Shown: positions 10,931 through 22,279 of the stretch, piece after piece | Position numbering within the stretch: the stretch's first letter is position 1 | Layout of the letters: every line of letters begins with the position of its first letter | DNA from: Deroplatys truncata | Taxonomy: Eukaryota > Arthropoda > Insecta > Mantodea > Mantidae | Direction of reading: 5' to 3' | Assembly (NCBI GenBank): GCA_030765065.1 | Contig: CM060977.1 | Coordinates: 132,188,295 to 132,252,294, forward strand | DNA: 64,000 nucleotides | The notes under the pieces: generated by a model | Seen by the model: the letters and a program-made list of their open reading frames with translations, nothing else | The model's database searches: none | Told to the model about the DNA's origin: nothing | Program-made: the position numbers and the translations under genes

Positions 10931-12277
10931 ATGGAAAGCAAAAAGGAACATTTCCAATATCTTATGCTGTTTTACTATCGTAAGGCTAACACCGCCTCAC
11001 AATGCCGGCAGAAAATTTGTGCTGTCTACGGAAAGATGCAATAACGAAGCGAGCATGTCTAAAGTGTGGAGATGTTTTTTACGTAATAGTTACTGTTGTT
11101 GTTAGCCACACGCTTGGGAAGCCAACTTGAAGTATTATTGCCTTTACGTTGGAGCTTGCACCACGCTTTGGGCGTTAATTTGAAATGGATTGTTTGTTAC
11201 GTAATTGAGAAAGTGTTTTTCTGCCCCACGTATGGCAGCCAAAATTGAAGTAGATATTGTTCTTGGAGTTTTTGAAGGAGTTTGTTTGTTACGCTCCAAG
11301 TTTAAAAATATTATTTAACTTTGTTATTAAACTGCTTCTATAGATAGTATTTATGTTTATATTTGCCTCGGCTGCGTCAGTCTTACTTTAGAGACATGTT
11401 TCTCTTAATTAGGGTGTGGTACCACAAGAATGTAGGCTTACGCAGATTTTAAGTTTAAATTCACTTCTTTTTATTAATCCTTGGCACAAATTAAATAGCA
11501 CTACACTGATATTAAGAGCTGCAAGATTCTTTAATTTAAAACTTGCACTTTGTTATCACGTACAATTAATTTTCGTTACACACGAATACGTAATATTTCT
11601 TTAGAGAACACATCTTCCATCCGGTCACTACCAAGGTCTATCAGCAACTGAACATTTCAACCGTCCAAACCCGTAAACTTCTATATATCAAGTCTCTGAT
11701 TGGCTAATCCTAGTCCAATAGAATACCTGCATTTAATTAAAGCTTTTTCTAGATGTTGATTGGCTAATTTTAAACTGCCACAAAATTTACATTATCGTTG
11801 CTCTAATCATGACTAGTAACATTTAAACTCTCAAACTCATTATTGCCTCAAGGTTACCTCATTGTTAGCAACTTTAAACTTATTATTCTCGCAGCTCTTA
11901 CATTATTAAACTACACAATGCATTCGCATAACATTATTAAACATGTTTACAATAATATAAGCATTTGCAATGATTGTTATATACATTTTTACAAATTATT
12001 ACATACATATTGCTTCAAGGCGGGCTGTTATTGAATTTATATATTATATAATACAATTGATATTATTCAAGTGTTAAAAATACTGCCTCAAGTGGTTTAG
12101 TCGATCTTCTCCCTAAAAGACAAACCTCGGTCTGAACGGCCAATGGTAACGGACGTGAAAAGAATTCATGAAACGATAGTCAACAATCCACGCATTACAA
12201 CTCGGGTGTTGGCATTGGAGCTCAATTCAGCTTGTGCTACCGTAGCGAGGAACTTGGCAATATATTGTCGACAATAA
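10931..12277 (+). pseudogene. Mariner transposase DNA-binding domain, split by an LTR
   Basis: The frame starts MESKKEHFQYLMLFYYRK at 10931 and continues TASQCRQKICAVYG and ITKRAC, the first helix-turn-helix of mariner transposases. A one-base frame disruption occurs near 11040, then the LTR interrupts. After the LTR the frame resumes with SLKDKPRSERP-type sequence, RIHETIVNNPRITTR and a second helix ending IYCRQ with a stop at 12275-12277. The catalytic DDD domain is absent by internal deletion, as in the sister copy at 38139. It cannot transpose itself but keeps its ends. Confidence 0.85.
11067..12090. mobile_element. Solo LTR, 1,024 bp, inside the mariner
   Basis: Starts TGGAGATG and ends CTGCCTCA, the canonical TG...CA form, with AGTG duplicated at 11063-11066 and 12091-12094. 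It contains an insect-LTR-like GCCACACGCTTGGGAAGCCA segment. Its 3' half from GTTTGCCTCGGCTGCGTCAG to AAAATACTGCCTCA is shared with the solo LTR at 47794-48714. No internal retrotransposon sequence remains, so recombination between two LTRs is the simplest origin. Orientation is uncertain. Confidence 0.85.
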
Positions 12278-12482
12278 TGGTGTATACTGCAGGAAATAAA
12301 TAGTTTGTTTACAAAACCTAACTGCCGTAGTTATTTATCTTTTGAACGACCTTCTGTTTAAAGTTTGTATAAGGAAAGTTCGGCAACTACGCTGCCATAG
12401 CTGTGCTGCGGGTGAGGTGTGTTCCCAGGCGTTCTTAGTGATTGAAACGTATCGAAAAGCGGAGGAACTTATGAGACAACCC

Positions 12483-13039
12483 TATAATATCTAAAACTAT
12501 TCAACCGGTTCCTTCATCGTTGAAAAGCTCATTTTCTCTCCGTGATAAGGGCCGACAAACCATTTTTCGAAGTTTTTAAAGCGATGGTGGAGTTTAAAGG
12601 CATTCGCATTCTTGCATTTTCTTCAGATTGTAATCAACATGCATTAGGTAGGTTTTTTATCTTGTCCCCTTTCATTAACGCCAAAAATTCTTTTGCAAAA
12701 TTCCAGCGAAAGGGATTGTGCTAGGGATACTGTCCAGAAGACTCTCTAACCATTGACATAATTCGTTTGCTGTTAAAAGGCTTATTCGCTTCCAATAGTT
12801 TCAAGTCACATGCCTTTTCTAAAGCTGTTATAATGTGGGGAGAGGCAGGAGGAAAGGTTCTAAGAAGATTAGAAATGCAATTTGATTACGTCCTAATTGA
12901 TTAGTGACGAGATTAGAATTTAATAAGTTAAACAATTAAAAATTGATCTAAAACTGAGCAAGTACCTGGATTAAGTCAAAGTATTCTAGAGGTTTGGATA
13001 ACCCTATAATTATTGAACAATTTGTTTCCACCCACCTTT
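12483..13039. other. Intergenic DNA, no gene seen
   Basis: No motif recognised. The open frame at 12542-12724 is short and unremarkable. Confidence 0.45.
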
Positions 13040-13215
13040 GATGTGTAGGGGTGCGTCTGCGCCTCAAATTTCAAGAGTTGCCGAGTTCGAATTCGGTTAG
13101 TGTGAGCTATCCGGATAAGGTTTTTTTCGGGTTTTTCCCTTATCCTGAAAAGAATAACTTTAAGAATCTAGGTGCCCGGGCTCGTTTGAGCGTCATTTCG
13201 CCCATTTCATTCATT
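13040..13215 (+). mobile_element. Possible SINE fragment
   Basis: The block GAGTTGCCGAGTTCGAATTC at about 13075-13094 resembles a tRNA T-arm. It is followed by GGTTTTTTTCGGGTTTTTCC and CGTCATTTCGCCC, reminiscent of SINE bodies elsewhere in the window. There is no clear box A and no target duplication. Confidence 0.4.
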
Positions 13216-13452
13216 TATCGTTCGATAGGATGCACCATGCTAAAGGACGAAAACCTTCAAGTAAAACAAAACGAAACAAAAAAAAGTTTTCTACTTTGCA
13301 GAAAATTTCAGTCGTCACTCCTGTTTCTAAACGAAATGAGTTATTCATTGCATAATCGTACCACAGAGACAAAACAACAATAGTATTACTGTGAGAAAAT
13401 CCAAACGTGTGTTAAAGAATGAAACAGAAATGCCCTGATTTTGTAGCTAGCG

Positions 13453-13458
13453 TATGTC
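13453..13458. repeat. Target-site duplication, left (TATGTC)
   Basis: TATGTC lies immediately outside the left end of the giant palindrome. The identical hexamer lies immediately outside the right end at 22310-22315. Confidence 0.75.
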
Positions 13459-13489
13459 AGTAGGTATATATAGAGAGATCGAGCACAGT

Positions 13490-14400
13490 TTTTGCGTTTA
13501 TATGGGAAAGGATAGGGAAAACGAGGCTGGATGGGGTGGTTCAAGGAGGAAAATGCGTTTATATGGGGGAGATAGGGAATACGAGGACTGACGCTAGGCT
13601 AGACAGTGGTAGGAGGGGGAGTGCGCTTTATATGAGACAGATAGGGAATACGTGGAGACGTGCTAGGCTAGACAGAGGCTGAGTAATGTATGGTTTATAT
13701 GAGCGGTATAGGAAAACGATGAGAGGTGTTAGACTAGACAGGGCTTGAAACGTAGTGCATGGTTTATATGAGAGATATAGGAAAACGAGGAAAGGTGTTA
13801 GGCTAGACAGAAGTCGAGGAGTAGAGTATGGTTTATATCAGAAGTATAGGAAAACGAGGAGAGGTATTAGGTTAGGAGAATTGAGTTTGTGTTTATAAGG
13901 AGAGACGAGAAAACGGAGAGAGATCCTATGCTAGGATAGACAGGTGTTAAAGTTAGGTTAGATAGGAAACCAAGGAGTGGTACTCAGCTAGAGGGGGGGC
14001 AGGAGGGAATGAGCTTTTGAGAGGTAGGGGATACGGGGAGTGGTGTTAGGCTAGACAGGGCTTGAAACGTAGGGCATGGTTTATATGTATGAGAAGTATA
14101 GGAACAGGAAGAGGGGTGCTAGGCTAGACAGAGGTTGAGGAGTAGAGTATAGTTTATATGAGAGGTATAGGAAAACGAGGAGAGGAGTTAGACTAGACAA
14201 AGGTCGAGGAGCAGAGTATGGTTTATGTGAGCGTCATAGGTAAACGAGAGAGGCGTTAGGCTAGACAGAGCTAGAGGAGTAGAGTATGGTTTATATGAGA
14301 GGTATAGGAACAGGAGGAGAGGTGTTAGGCTAGACAGGCAGTGTAGCAGTAGGAATATGGACTTATATACAGGAGAGATAGGGAATAGGAGGTGCTAGAC
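13490..14400. repeat. Tract 1 (left arm): about 65-bp tandem repeat
   Basis: About thirteen or fourteen diverged units of roughly 62-69 bp. Each has GTTTATATGAGAGGTATAGG, then AAAACGAGGAGAGGTGTTAG and GCTAGACAG. Units differ by substitutions and small indels, so this tract is older than the inversion that copied it to the other arm. Confidence 0.85.
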
Positions 14401-14481
14401 TTGAAAGCGACTTTAGACGTGAACTTAGTGGAAAACTGTTTGTTGTCAATGTTCTAGACATGCCCATCACGTAACCTATTC

Positions 14482-14932
14482 AGGGAAAAGGTGAGTCGTT
14501 CAGGGGAAAAAGGTGACTGCTCAGGGAAAAAGGTGACCCACAAAGGGAAAAAGTCGACCAGTAAAGGGAAAAACGTGACCAGCAAAGGGAAAAAGGTGAG
14601 CAACAAAGGGAAAAAGGTGACCGCCAAAGGGAAAACGGTGAGCCATAAAGGGAAAAGGGTGACTGCTCAGGGAAAAATGTGACCAGCAAAGGGAAAAAGG
14701 TGAGCAACAAAGGGAAAAAGGTGAGCAACAAAGGGAAAAAGGTGACCGCCAAAGGGAAAACGGTGAGCCATAAAGGGAAAAGGGTGACTGCTCAGGGAAA
14801 AATGTGACCAGCAAAGGGAAAAATGTGACCAGCAAAGGGAAAAAGGTAAGCAACAAAGGGAAAAAGGTGAGCAACAAAGGGAAAAAGGTGAGCTATAAAG
14901 GGAAAAAGGTGCCCTGCAACGGGAAAAGCTAA
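14482..14932. repeat. Tract 2 (left arm): 21-bp tandem repeat
   Basis: About 21 units of a 21-bp repeat (GGGAAAAAGGTGACCAGCAAA and variants). A block of several units is itself duplicated: the run from GTGAGCCATAAAGG through CTCAGGG occurs twice. Because 21 is divisible by 3, artificial open frames of 63-118 codons appear on both strands; they are not genes. Confidence 0.9.
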
Positions 14933-14944
14933 CCCACCCACACT

Positions 14945-15400
14945 AACAGGTAAGTAATTCAGCTAGTATTGTAAGAGGCTGACTGGATCATAGCAGTGTA
15001 TGATTTCACAGCTAATTCAGCTAGTATCGTGAGCATTTAAGCTAATTCAGCTAGTATCACAGGAGACTAGATTCCAGAGGCTAACTGCATCATGGCTCTG
15101 CATGATTTCACAGGTAATTCAGCTAGTATCGTAGGTATTTAGGCTAATTCAGCTAGTATCACAAGAGGATAGATTCTAGGGTTGGGTATAGCTTAGTTTC
15201 ATATTTCACAGCTAATTCATCTAGTATCATTGGTATTTAAGGCAAACCATATAGTATCACAGATGCTCGCGCTAATTTAGAGAAGGAATTCGTATCAGAG
15301 TTAGTTAAGGTAATTTCACATGTTTCGGGTAGTATCACAGGTATTAAAGTCATTTTAACGGGCAATTCAACTAGTATCACAGGTACTCATGGTAATATAG
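14945..15400. repeat. Tract 3 (left arm): ATTCAGCTAGTATC repeats
   Basis: Irregularly spaced copies of TAATTCAGCTAGTATCRYAGG at intervals of roughly 40-100 bp, decaying towards 15400. Longer units include a GATTTCACAGSTAATTCAG link. Confidence 0.75.
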
Positions 15401-15755
15401 AGAGTAATTAAATTATAAAACATTTCTCATCCAACGTTACAACAATTTATATACTTTTTTCTAAATCTTACAAACTTATTATATGTTAAACAGTTATTGT
15501 ACGATGCGGAGAGGGATAAACTGCATATTGGTTCACAAATTGAAAAGCTTTACGTTAACATACCTTTATTTTAGTTCGTTGTAGATGTCTCTACCCTTCT
15601 ATCTAGGCTTGAAAATAGCACTAGGATTGCTCCTAATGACAGGGTTACCACCTTCCCTTCCATCTTTTTCTTTCTTCATCAGGCGTCAGCTATCTGCATA
15701 TACAGCACACAGATAACCTTCTTTTTTAAGATTGTAGACTCACGAGAACTATGTA

Positions 15756-16580
15756 ACAACATGATCACGCTATGTAACAACGCGATCACGCTATGTAACA
15801 ACATGATCACGCTATGTAACAACATGTTCACGCTATGTAACAACATGATCACGCTATGTAACAACCTGATCACGATATGTAACAACCTGATCACGCTATG
15901 TAACAACATGTTCACACTATGTAACAACACGATCACGCTATGTAACAACATGTTCACGCTATGTAACAAAATGTTCACGCTATGTAACATGATCACGCTA
16001 TGTAACAACCTGATTACGCTATGTAACAACATGATCACGCTATGTAACAACATGAACACGCTATGTAACAACCTGAGCACGCTATGTAACAACCTGATCA
16101 CGCTATGTAACAACATGTTCACGCTATGTAACAACACGATCACGCTATGTAACAACATGATTACGCTATGTAACAACATGAACACGCTATGTAACAATAC
16201 GATCACGCGATGTAACAACACGATCACGCTATGTAACAACATGTTCACGCTATGTAACAACACGATCACGCTATGTAACAACCTGATTACGCTATGTAAC
16301 AACTGATCACGCTATGTAACAACATGATCACGGTATGTAACAACATGATCACGCTATGTAACAACCTGATCACGCTATGTAACAACATGTTCACGCTATG
16401 TAACAACCTGATCACGCTATGTAACAACATGTTCACGCTATGTAACAACACGATCACGCTATGTAACAACCTGATCACGCTATGTAACAACATGTTCACG
16501 CTATGTAACAACATGATCACGCTATGTAACATCCTGATCACGCTATGTAACAAAACGATCACGCTATGTAACAACAATTT
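15756..16580. repeat. Tract 4 (left arm): 21-bp tandem repeat with variable hexamer
   Basis: About 39 units of roughly 21 bp. ACGCTATGTAACAAC is almost invariant; the next six bases vary among a small set (ATGATC, ATGTTC, CTGATC, ACGATC, ATGAAC, CTGAGC). Occasional units lose 1-3 bases. The order of variants is mirrored in the right arm. Open frames of up to 207 codons across it reflect the 3n period only. Confidence 0.92.
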
Positions 16581-16844
16581 TTCCAGAGTTACACAGATTC
16601 TAAGCTTCTAAATCGAACCTGGTAATACTTTTAATAAATGTATTTTAGCTCCCCAATATCAGCATCTACCATTTAATCTTTACTCGAACCTGATATGATC
16701 CATAAGCTTGAAGATATATGAAATCACCCCTTCTGGATTCGATCTGAGTACTTTAAAGTAATATTTGTCACGATAACGATATTTAAGGACTAGATACTCT
16801 GTTTGCGTTTACCTTGACATGTTTATCTAAATTAAATTACGAGT

Positions 16845-17725
16845 TATTAAATTTTTGCAAGTAAATTTCATTGAATCGGTATTCGAACCCAGAACACCAG
16901 GAACAAAATAATTTATAATATTAGTCTGACATGTTAAACAAAGCTGTATGTAGTTACATCATCGATCTAAGTGATATATTCTAGTGTACAGAGGAAAATT
17001 AAGAAAGTCATTAAAAGATGGGGAATCGAACCAAGCACAACTGATTGGCAATTATATACAGCATTAATTACCCATCATAGAAGCTATCAATCATGCTTTA
17101 GTCCACTCCTCTACCTCACTTAGTTCTCGAGATAATGAAAATGTTAAAATTAGGATCGAACCCAGGACGTCATGTATCTAATTACACATCCACAAGATAC
17201 TACCTAATAACATAAATGCAATAAAGTTTATTTGATGTCTTTATTGTAATTAGTTTAGGAGTTATTAAATTTATAATTAAATTACATTTTATCAGTATTC
17301 GAACCCAGAACACCAAGAACAAAATAATTTATAATATGAGTTTGGTATGCTTAAAGGTGTTGTATGTAGTTACAGCATCAATCTAAGTGATATTTTCTAG
17401 AGTATAGAGAAAAATTAAGGAAGTCATTAAAAAATCGGGATTCGAACTAGAGACAACCGATAAAAAATTATATACAGTATTAATTACACATTATAACAGC
17501 TATCAAACATGCTTTGGTCCATTCCTCTAGCTTTCTTAGTTTCCGAGATAATGAAGTTTTTAAAATTAAGGCTCGAACCCAGGATACCAGGTACCACAAT
17601 ATACATTCACAAGAAACTACCTAATGACATTAATGTAATAAAGTTTATTTGGCGTCTTTATCTTAATTAGTCTCTGAGTTATTGGAAGATGAATTTGCAT
17701 TCACTCCTAGGATTCGAACCCAGGC
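16845..17725. repeat. Tract 5 (left arm): about 140-bp repeats with B-box-like cores
   Basis: Mirror of the right-arm tract at 18044-19160. On this strand the motif reads as GATTCGAACCCAGG-type sequences at roughly 140-bp intervals, for example near 16870, 17157, 17299, 17446, 17574 and 17710. On the opposite strand each is a GGGTTCGAATCC-type tRNA T-arm motif. Confidence 0.85.
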
Positions 17726-17850
17726 ATCCCGGTCAACTTGGAACAAGGTCCTAATGACGCGGCGCATTCCAAAGAATTGATTAGTTTTTATCCCAATGTT
17801 CTATCTCTTGTCATTCAGGAGATATAAGCGATTAAACAGTAGAAATAAAA

Positions 17851-17923
17851 GGTATGTTCTGGCGCACAGAGAGATGCCGACATCTGATAAAGTTCTTTGA
17901 TCTATGCCGGCAAGCTCCGCCCA
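17851..17923. other. Unpaired centre of the palindrome
   Basis: 73 bp between the arms with no counterpart on the other side; it includes GGCGCACAGAGAGATGCCGA and ATGCCGGCAAGCTCCGCC. It is less AT-rich than the arms. It may be what remains of an internal region. Confidence 0.8.
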
Positions 17924-18043
17924 TTTTATTTCTACTGTTTAATCGCTTATATCTCCTGAATGAGATAGAACATTGGGATAAAAACTAATCAATTCTTTGG
18001 AATGCGCCGCGTCATTAGGACCTTGTTCCAAGTTGACCGGGAT

Positions 18044-19160
18044 GCCTGGGTTCGAATCCTAGGAGTGAATGCAAATTCATCTTCCAATAACTCAGAGACT
18101 AATTAAGATAAAGACGCCAAATAAACTTTATTACATTAATGTCATTAGGTAGTTTCTTGTGAATGTATATTGTGGTACCTGGTATCCTGGGTTCGAGCCT
18201 TAATTTTAAAAACTTCATTATCTCGGAAACTAAGAAAGCTAGAGGAATGGACCAAAGCATGTTTGATAGCTGTTATAATGTGTAATTAATACTGTATATA
18301 ATTTTTTATCGGTTGTCTCTAGTTCGAATCCCGATTTTTTAATGACTTCCTTAATTTTTCTCTATACTCTAGAAAATATCACTTAGATTGATGCTGTAAC
18401 TACATACAACACCTTTAAGCATACCAAACTCATATTATAAATTATTTTGTTCTTGGTGTTCTGGGTTCGAATACTGATAAAATGTAATTTAATTATAAAT
18501 TTAATAACTCCTAAACTAATTACAATAAAGACATCAAATAAACTTTATTGCATTTATGTTATTAGGTAGTATCTTGTGGATGTGTAATTAGATACATGAC
18601 GTCCTGGGTTCGATCCTAATTTTAACATTTTCATTATCTCGAGAACTAAGTGAGGTAGAGGAGTGGACTAAAGCATGATTGATAGCTTCTATGATGGGTA
18701 ATTAATGCTGTATATAATTGCCAATCAGTTGTGCTTGGTTCGATTCCCCATCTTTTAATGACTTTCTTAATTTTCCTCTGTACACTAGAATATATCACTT
18801 AGATCGATGATGTAACTACATACAGCTTTGTTTAACATGTCAGACTAATATTATAAATTATTTTGTTCCTGGTGTTCTGGGTTCGAATACCGATTCAATG
18901 AAATTTACTTGCAAAAATTTAATAACTCGTAATTTAATTTAGATAAACATGTCAAGGTAAACGCAAACAGAGTATCTAGTCCTTAAATATCGTTATCGTG
19001 ACAAATATTACTTTAAAGTACTCAGATCGAATCCAGAAGGGGTGATTTCATATATCTTCAAGCTTATGGATCATATCAGGTTCGAGTAAAGATTAAATGG
19101 TAGATGCTGATATTGGGGAGCTAAAATACATTTATTAAAAGTATTACCAGGTTCGATTTA
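18044..19160. repeat. Tract 5 (right arm): B-box-like array in 416-bp triplets
   Basis: Plus-strand TTCGA cores (B-box-like, GGTTCGANTCC type) begin at 18051, 18192, 18323, 18466, 18609, 18739 and 18882, with a weaker ATCGA at 19026 and further copies at 19081 and 19152. Successive spacing is 130-144 bp. The sequence between them repeats every third unit (18192 to 18609, 18323 to 18739 and 18466 to 18882 are each 416-417 bp), giving a higher-order repeat of three monomers. Monomers also contain tRNA-D-arm-like TTAGGTAGTATCTTGTGG or GATAGCTTCTATGATGGG about 40-50 bp upstream of the core. Complete tRNA folding is not evident. Confidence 0.8.
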
Positions 19161-19189
19161 GAAGCTTAGAATCTGTGTAACTCTGGAAA

Positions 19190-20016
19190 AATTGTTGTTA
19201 CATAGCGTGATCGTTTTGTTACATAGCGTGATCAGGTTGTTACATAGCGTGATCATGTTGTTACATAGCGTGAACATGTTGTTACATAGCGTGATCAGGT
19301 TGTTACATAGCGTGATCGTGTTGTTACATAGCGTGAACATGTTGTTACATAGCGTGATCAGGTTGTTACATAGCGTGAACATGTTGTTACATAGCGTGAT
19401 CAGGTTGTTACATAGCGTGATCATGTTGTTACATACCGTGATCATGTTGTTACATAGCGTGATCAGTTGTTACATAGCGTAATCAGGTTGTTACATAGCG
19501 TGATCGTGTTGTTACATAGCGTGAACATGTTGTTACATAGCGTGATCGTGTTGTTACATCGCGTGATCGTATTGTTACATAGCGTGTTCATGTTGTTACA
19601 TAGCGTAATCATGTTGTTACATAGCGTGATCGTGTTGTTACATAGCGTGAACAAGTTGTTACATAGCGTGATCAGGTTGTTACATAGCGTGCTCAGGTTG
19701 TTACATAGCGTGTTCATGTTGTTACATAGCGTGATCATGTTGTTACATAGCGTAATCAGGTTGTTACATAGCGTGATCATGTTACATAGCGTGAACATTT
19801 TGTTACATAGCGTGAACATGTTGTTACATAGCGTGATCGTGTTGTTACATAGTGTGAACATGTTGTTACATAGCGTGATCAGGTTGTTACATAGCGTGAT
19901 CAGGTTGTTACATAGCGTGATCATGTTGTTACATAGCGTGAACATGTTGTTACATAGCGTGATCATGTTGTTACATAGCGTGATCGCGTTGTTACATAGC
20001 GTGATCATGTTGTTAC
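19190..20016. repeat. Tract 4 (right arm): 21-bp tandem repeat
   Basis: Reverse complement of the tract at 15756-16580, with the same order of variant units and only isolated substitutions (for example at 19654 and 19877). Confidence 0.92.
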
Positions 20017-20368
20017 ATAGTTCTCGTGAGTCTACAATCTTAAAAAAGAAGGTTATCTGTGTGCTGTATATGTAGATAGCTGACGCCTGATGAAGAAAGA
20101 AAAAGATGGAAGGGAAGGTGGTAACCCTGTCATTAGGAGCAATCCTAGTGCTATTTTCAAGCCTAGATAAAAGGGTAGAGACATCTACAACGAACTAAAA
20201 TAAAGGTATGTTAACGTAAAGCTTTTCAATTTGTGAACCAATATGCAGTTTATCCCTCTCCGCATCGTACAATAGCTGTTTAACATATAATAAGTTTGTA
20301 AGATTTAGAAAAAAGTATATAAATTGTTGTAACGTTGGATGAGAAATGTTTTATAATTTAATTACTCT

Positions 20369-20824
20369 CTATATTACCATGAGTACCTGTGATACTAGTT
20401 GAATTGCCCGTTAAAATGACTTTAATACCTGTGATACTACCCGAAACATGTGAAATTACCTTAACTAACTCTGATACGAATTCCTTCTCTAAATTAGCGC
20501 GAGCATCTGTGATACTATATGGTTTGCCTTAAATACCAATGATACTAGATGAATTAGCTGTGAAATATGAAACTAAGCTATACCCAACCCTAGAATCTAT
20601 CCTCTTGTGATACTAGCTGAATTAGCCTAAATACCTACGATACTAGCTGAATTACCTGTGAAATCATGCAGAGCCATGATGCAGTTAGCCTCTGGAATCT
20701 AGTCTCCTGTGATACTAGCTGAATTAGCTTAAATGCTCACGATACTAGCTGAATTAGCTGTGAAATCATACACTGCTATGATCCAGTCAGCCTCTTACAA
20801 TACTAGCTGAATTACTTACCTGTT
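20369..20824. repeat. Tract 3 (right arm): GATACTAGCTGAATTA repeats
   Basis: Reverse complement of the left-arm tract at 14945-15400. Confidence 0.75.
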
Positions 20825-20836
20825 AGTGTGGGTGGG

Positions 20837-21287
20837 TTAGCTTTTCCCGTTGCAGGGCACCTTTTTCCCTTTATAGCTCACCTTTTTCCCTTTGTTGCTC
20901 ACCTTTTTCCCTTTGTTGCTTACCTTTTTCCCTTTGCTGGTCACATTTTTCCCTTTGCTGGTCACATTTTTCCCTGAGCAGTCACCCTTTTCCCTTTATG
21001 GCTCACCGTTTTCCCTTTGGCGGTCACCTTTTTCCCTTTGTTGCTCACCTTTTTCCCTTTGTTGCTCACCTTTTTCCCTTTGCTGGTCACATTTTTCCCT
21101 GAGCAGTCACCCTTTTCCCTTTATGGCTCACCGTTTTCCCTTTGGCGGTCACCTTTTTCCCTTTGTTGCTCACCTTTTTCCCTTTGCTGGTCACGTTTTT
21201 CCCTTTACTGGTCGACTTTTTCCCTTTGTGGGTCACCTTTTTCCCTGAGCAGTCACCTTTTTCCCCTGAACGACTCACCTTTTCCCT
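20837..21287. repeat. Tract 2 (right arm): 21-bp tandem repeat
   Basis: Reverse complement of 14482-14932. The artificial open frames at 20892-21248 and 21017-21289 translate identically to their left-arm counterparts, which shows how little the arms differ here. Confidence 0.9.
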
Positions 21288-21368
21288 GAATAGGTTACGT
21301 GATGGGCATGTCTAGAACATTGACAACAAACAGTTTTCCACTAAGTTCACGTCTAAAGTCGCTTTCAA

Positions 21369-22279
21369 GTCTAGCACCTCCTATTCCCTATCTCTCCTGT
21401 ATATAAGTCCATATTCCTACTGCTACACTACCTGTCTAGCCTAACACCTCTCCTCCTGTTCCTATACCTCTCATATAAACCATACTCTACTCCTCTAGCT
21501 CTGTCTAGCCTAACGCCTCTCTCGTTTACCTATGACGCTCACATAAACCATACTCTGCTCCTCGACCTTTGTCTAGTCTAACTCCTCTCCTCGTTTTCCT
21601 ATACCTCTCATATAAACTATACTCTACTCCTCAACCTCTGTCTAGCCTAGCACCCCTCTTCCTGTTCCTATACTTCTCATACATATAAACCATGCCCTAC
21701 GTTTCAAGCCCTGTCTAGCCTAACACCACTCCCCGTATCCCCTACCTCTCAAAAGCTCATTCCCTCCTGCCCCCCTCTAGCTGAGTACCACTCCTTGGTT
21801 TCCTATCTAACCTAACTTTAACACCTGTCTATCCTAGCATAGGATCTCTCTCCGTTTTCTCGTCTCTCCTTATAAACACAAACTCAATTCTCCTAACCTA
21901 ATACCTCTCCTCGTTTTCCTATACTTCTGATATAAACCATACTCTACTCCTCGACTTCTGTCTAGCCTAACACCTTTCCTCGTTTTCCTATATCTCTCAT
22001 ATAAACCATGCACTACGTTTCAAGCCCTGTCTAGTCTAACACCTCTCATCGTTTTCCTATACCGCTCATATAAACCATACATTACTCAGCCTCTGTCTAG
22101 CCTAGCACGTCTCCACGTATTCCCTATCTGTCTCATATAAAGCGCACTCCCCCTCCTACCACTGTCTAGCCTAGCGTCAGTCCTCGTATTCCCTATCTCC
22201 CCCATATAAACGCATTTTCCTCCTTGAACCACCCCATCCAGCCTCGTTTTCCCTATCCTTTCCCATATAAACGCAAAAA
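21369..22279. repeat. Tract 1 (right arm): about 65-bp tandem repeat
   Basis: Reverse complement of 13490-14400, unit order preserved. Confidence 0.85.

Larger units (their letters stand above)
10728..12482 (+). mobile_element. Internally deleted mariner carrying a solo LTR
   Basis: The terminal inverted repeats GGGTTGTCTCATAAGTTCG (10728) and its complement ending at 12482 bound the element, with TA on the right side; the left TA is mutated. Without the 1,024-bp LTR at 11067-12090 the mariner is about 0.73 kb. It encodes only the N-terminal DNA-binding part of the transposase before jumping to the 3' end. The copy at 38138-38623 has the same internal junction, so the deleted form was itself mobile. 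Confidence 0.88.

Noticed and set aside
14480..14877. Repetitive proteins from the GGGAAAAAGGTGA tract
   Set aside because: Same 21-bp artefact; identical frames reappear at 20892-21289 only because of the palindrome.
15756..16580. CRISPR-like regular array
   Set aside because: The conserved 15-mer alternates with only six variable bases drawn from a small set. There are no spacers of useful length and no cas genes, and the setting is eukaryotic.
15679..16611. Long open frames (181-207 codons) on both strands in the 21-bp repeat, and their mirror images at 19158-20075
   Set aside because: A 21-bp period is divisible by three, so a unit without a stop stays open indefinitely. Both strands are open at once and the peptide is a seven-residue reiteration.
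18044..19160. Genuine tRNA genes at the TTCGAA motifs
   Set aside because: The T-arm-like cores are good, but I cannot pair acceptor or anticodon stems in any unit and the flanks are AT-rich and diverged.
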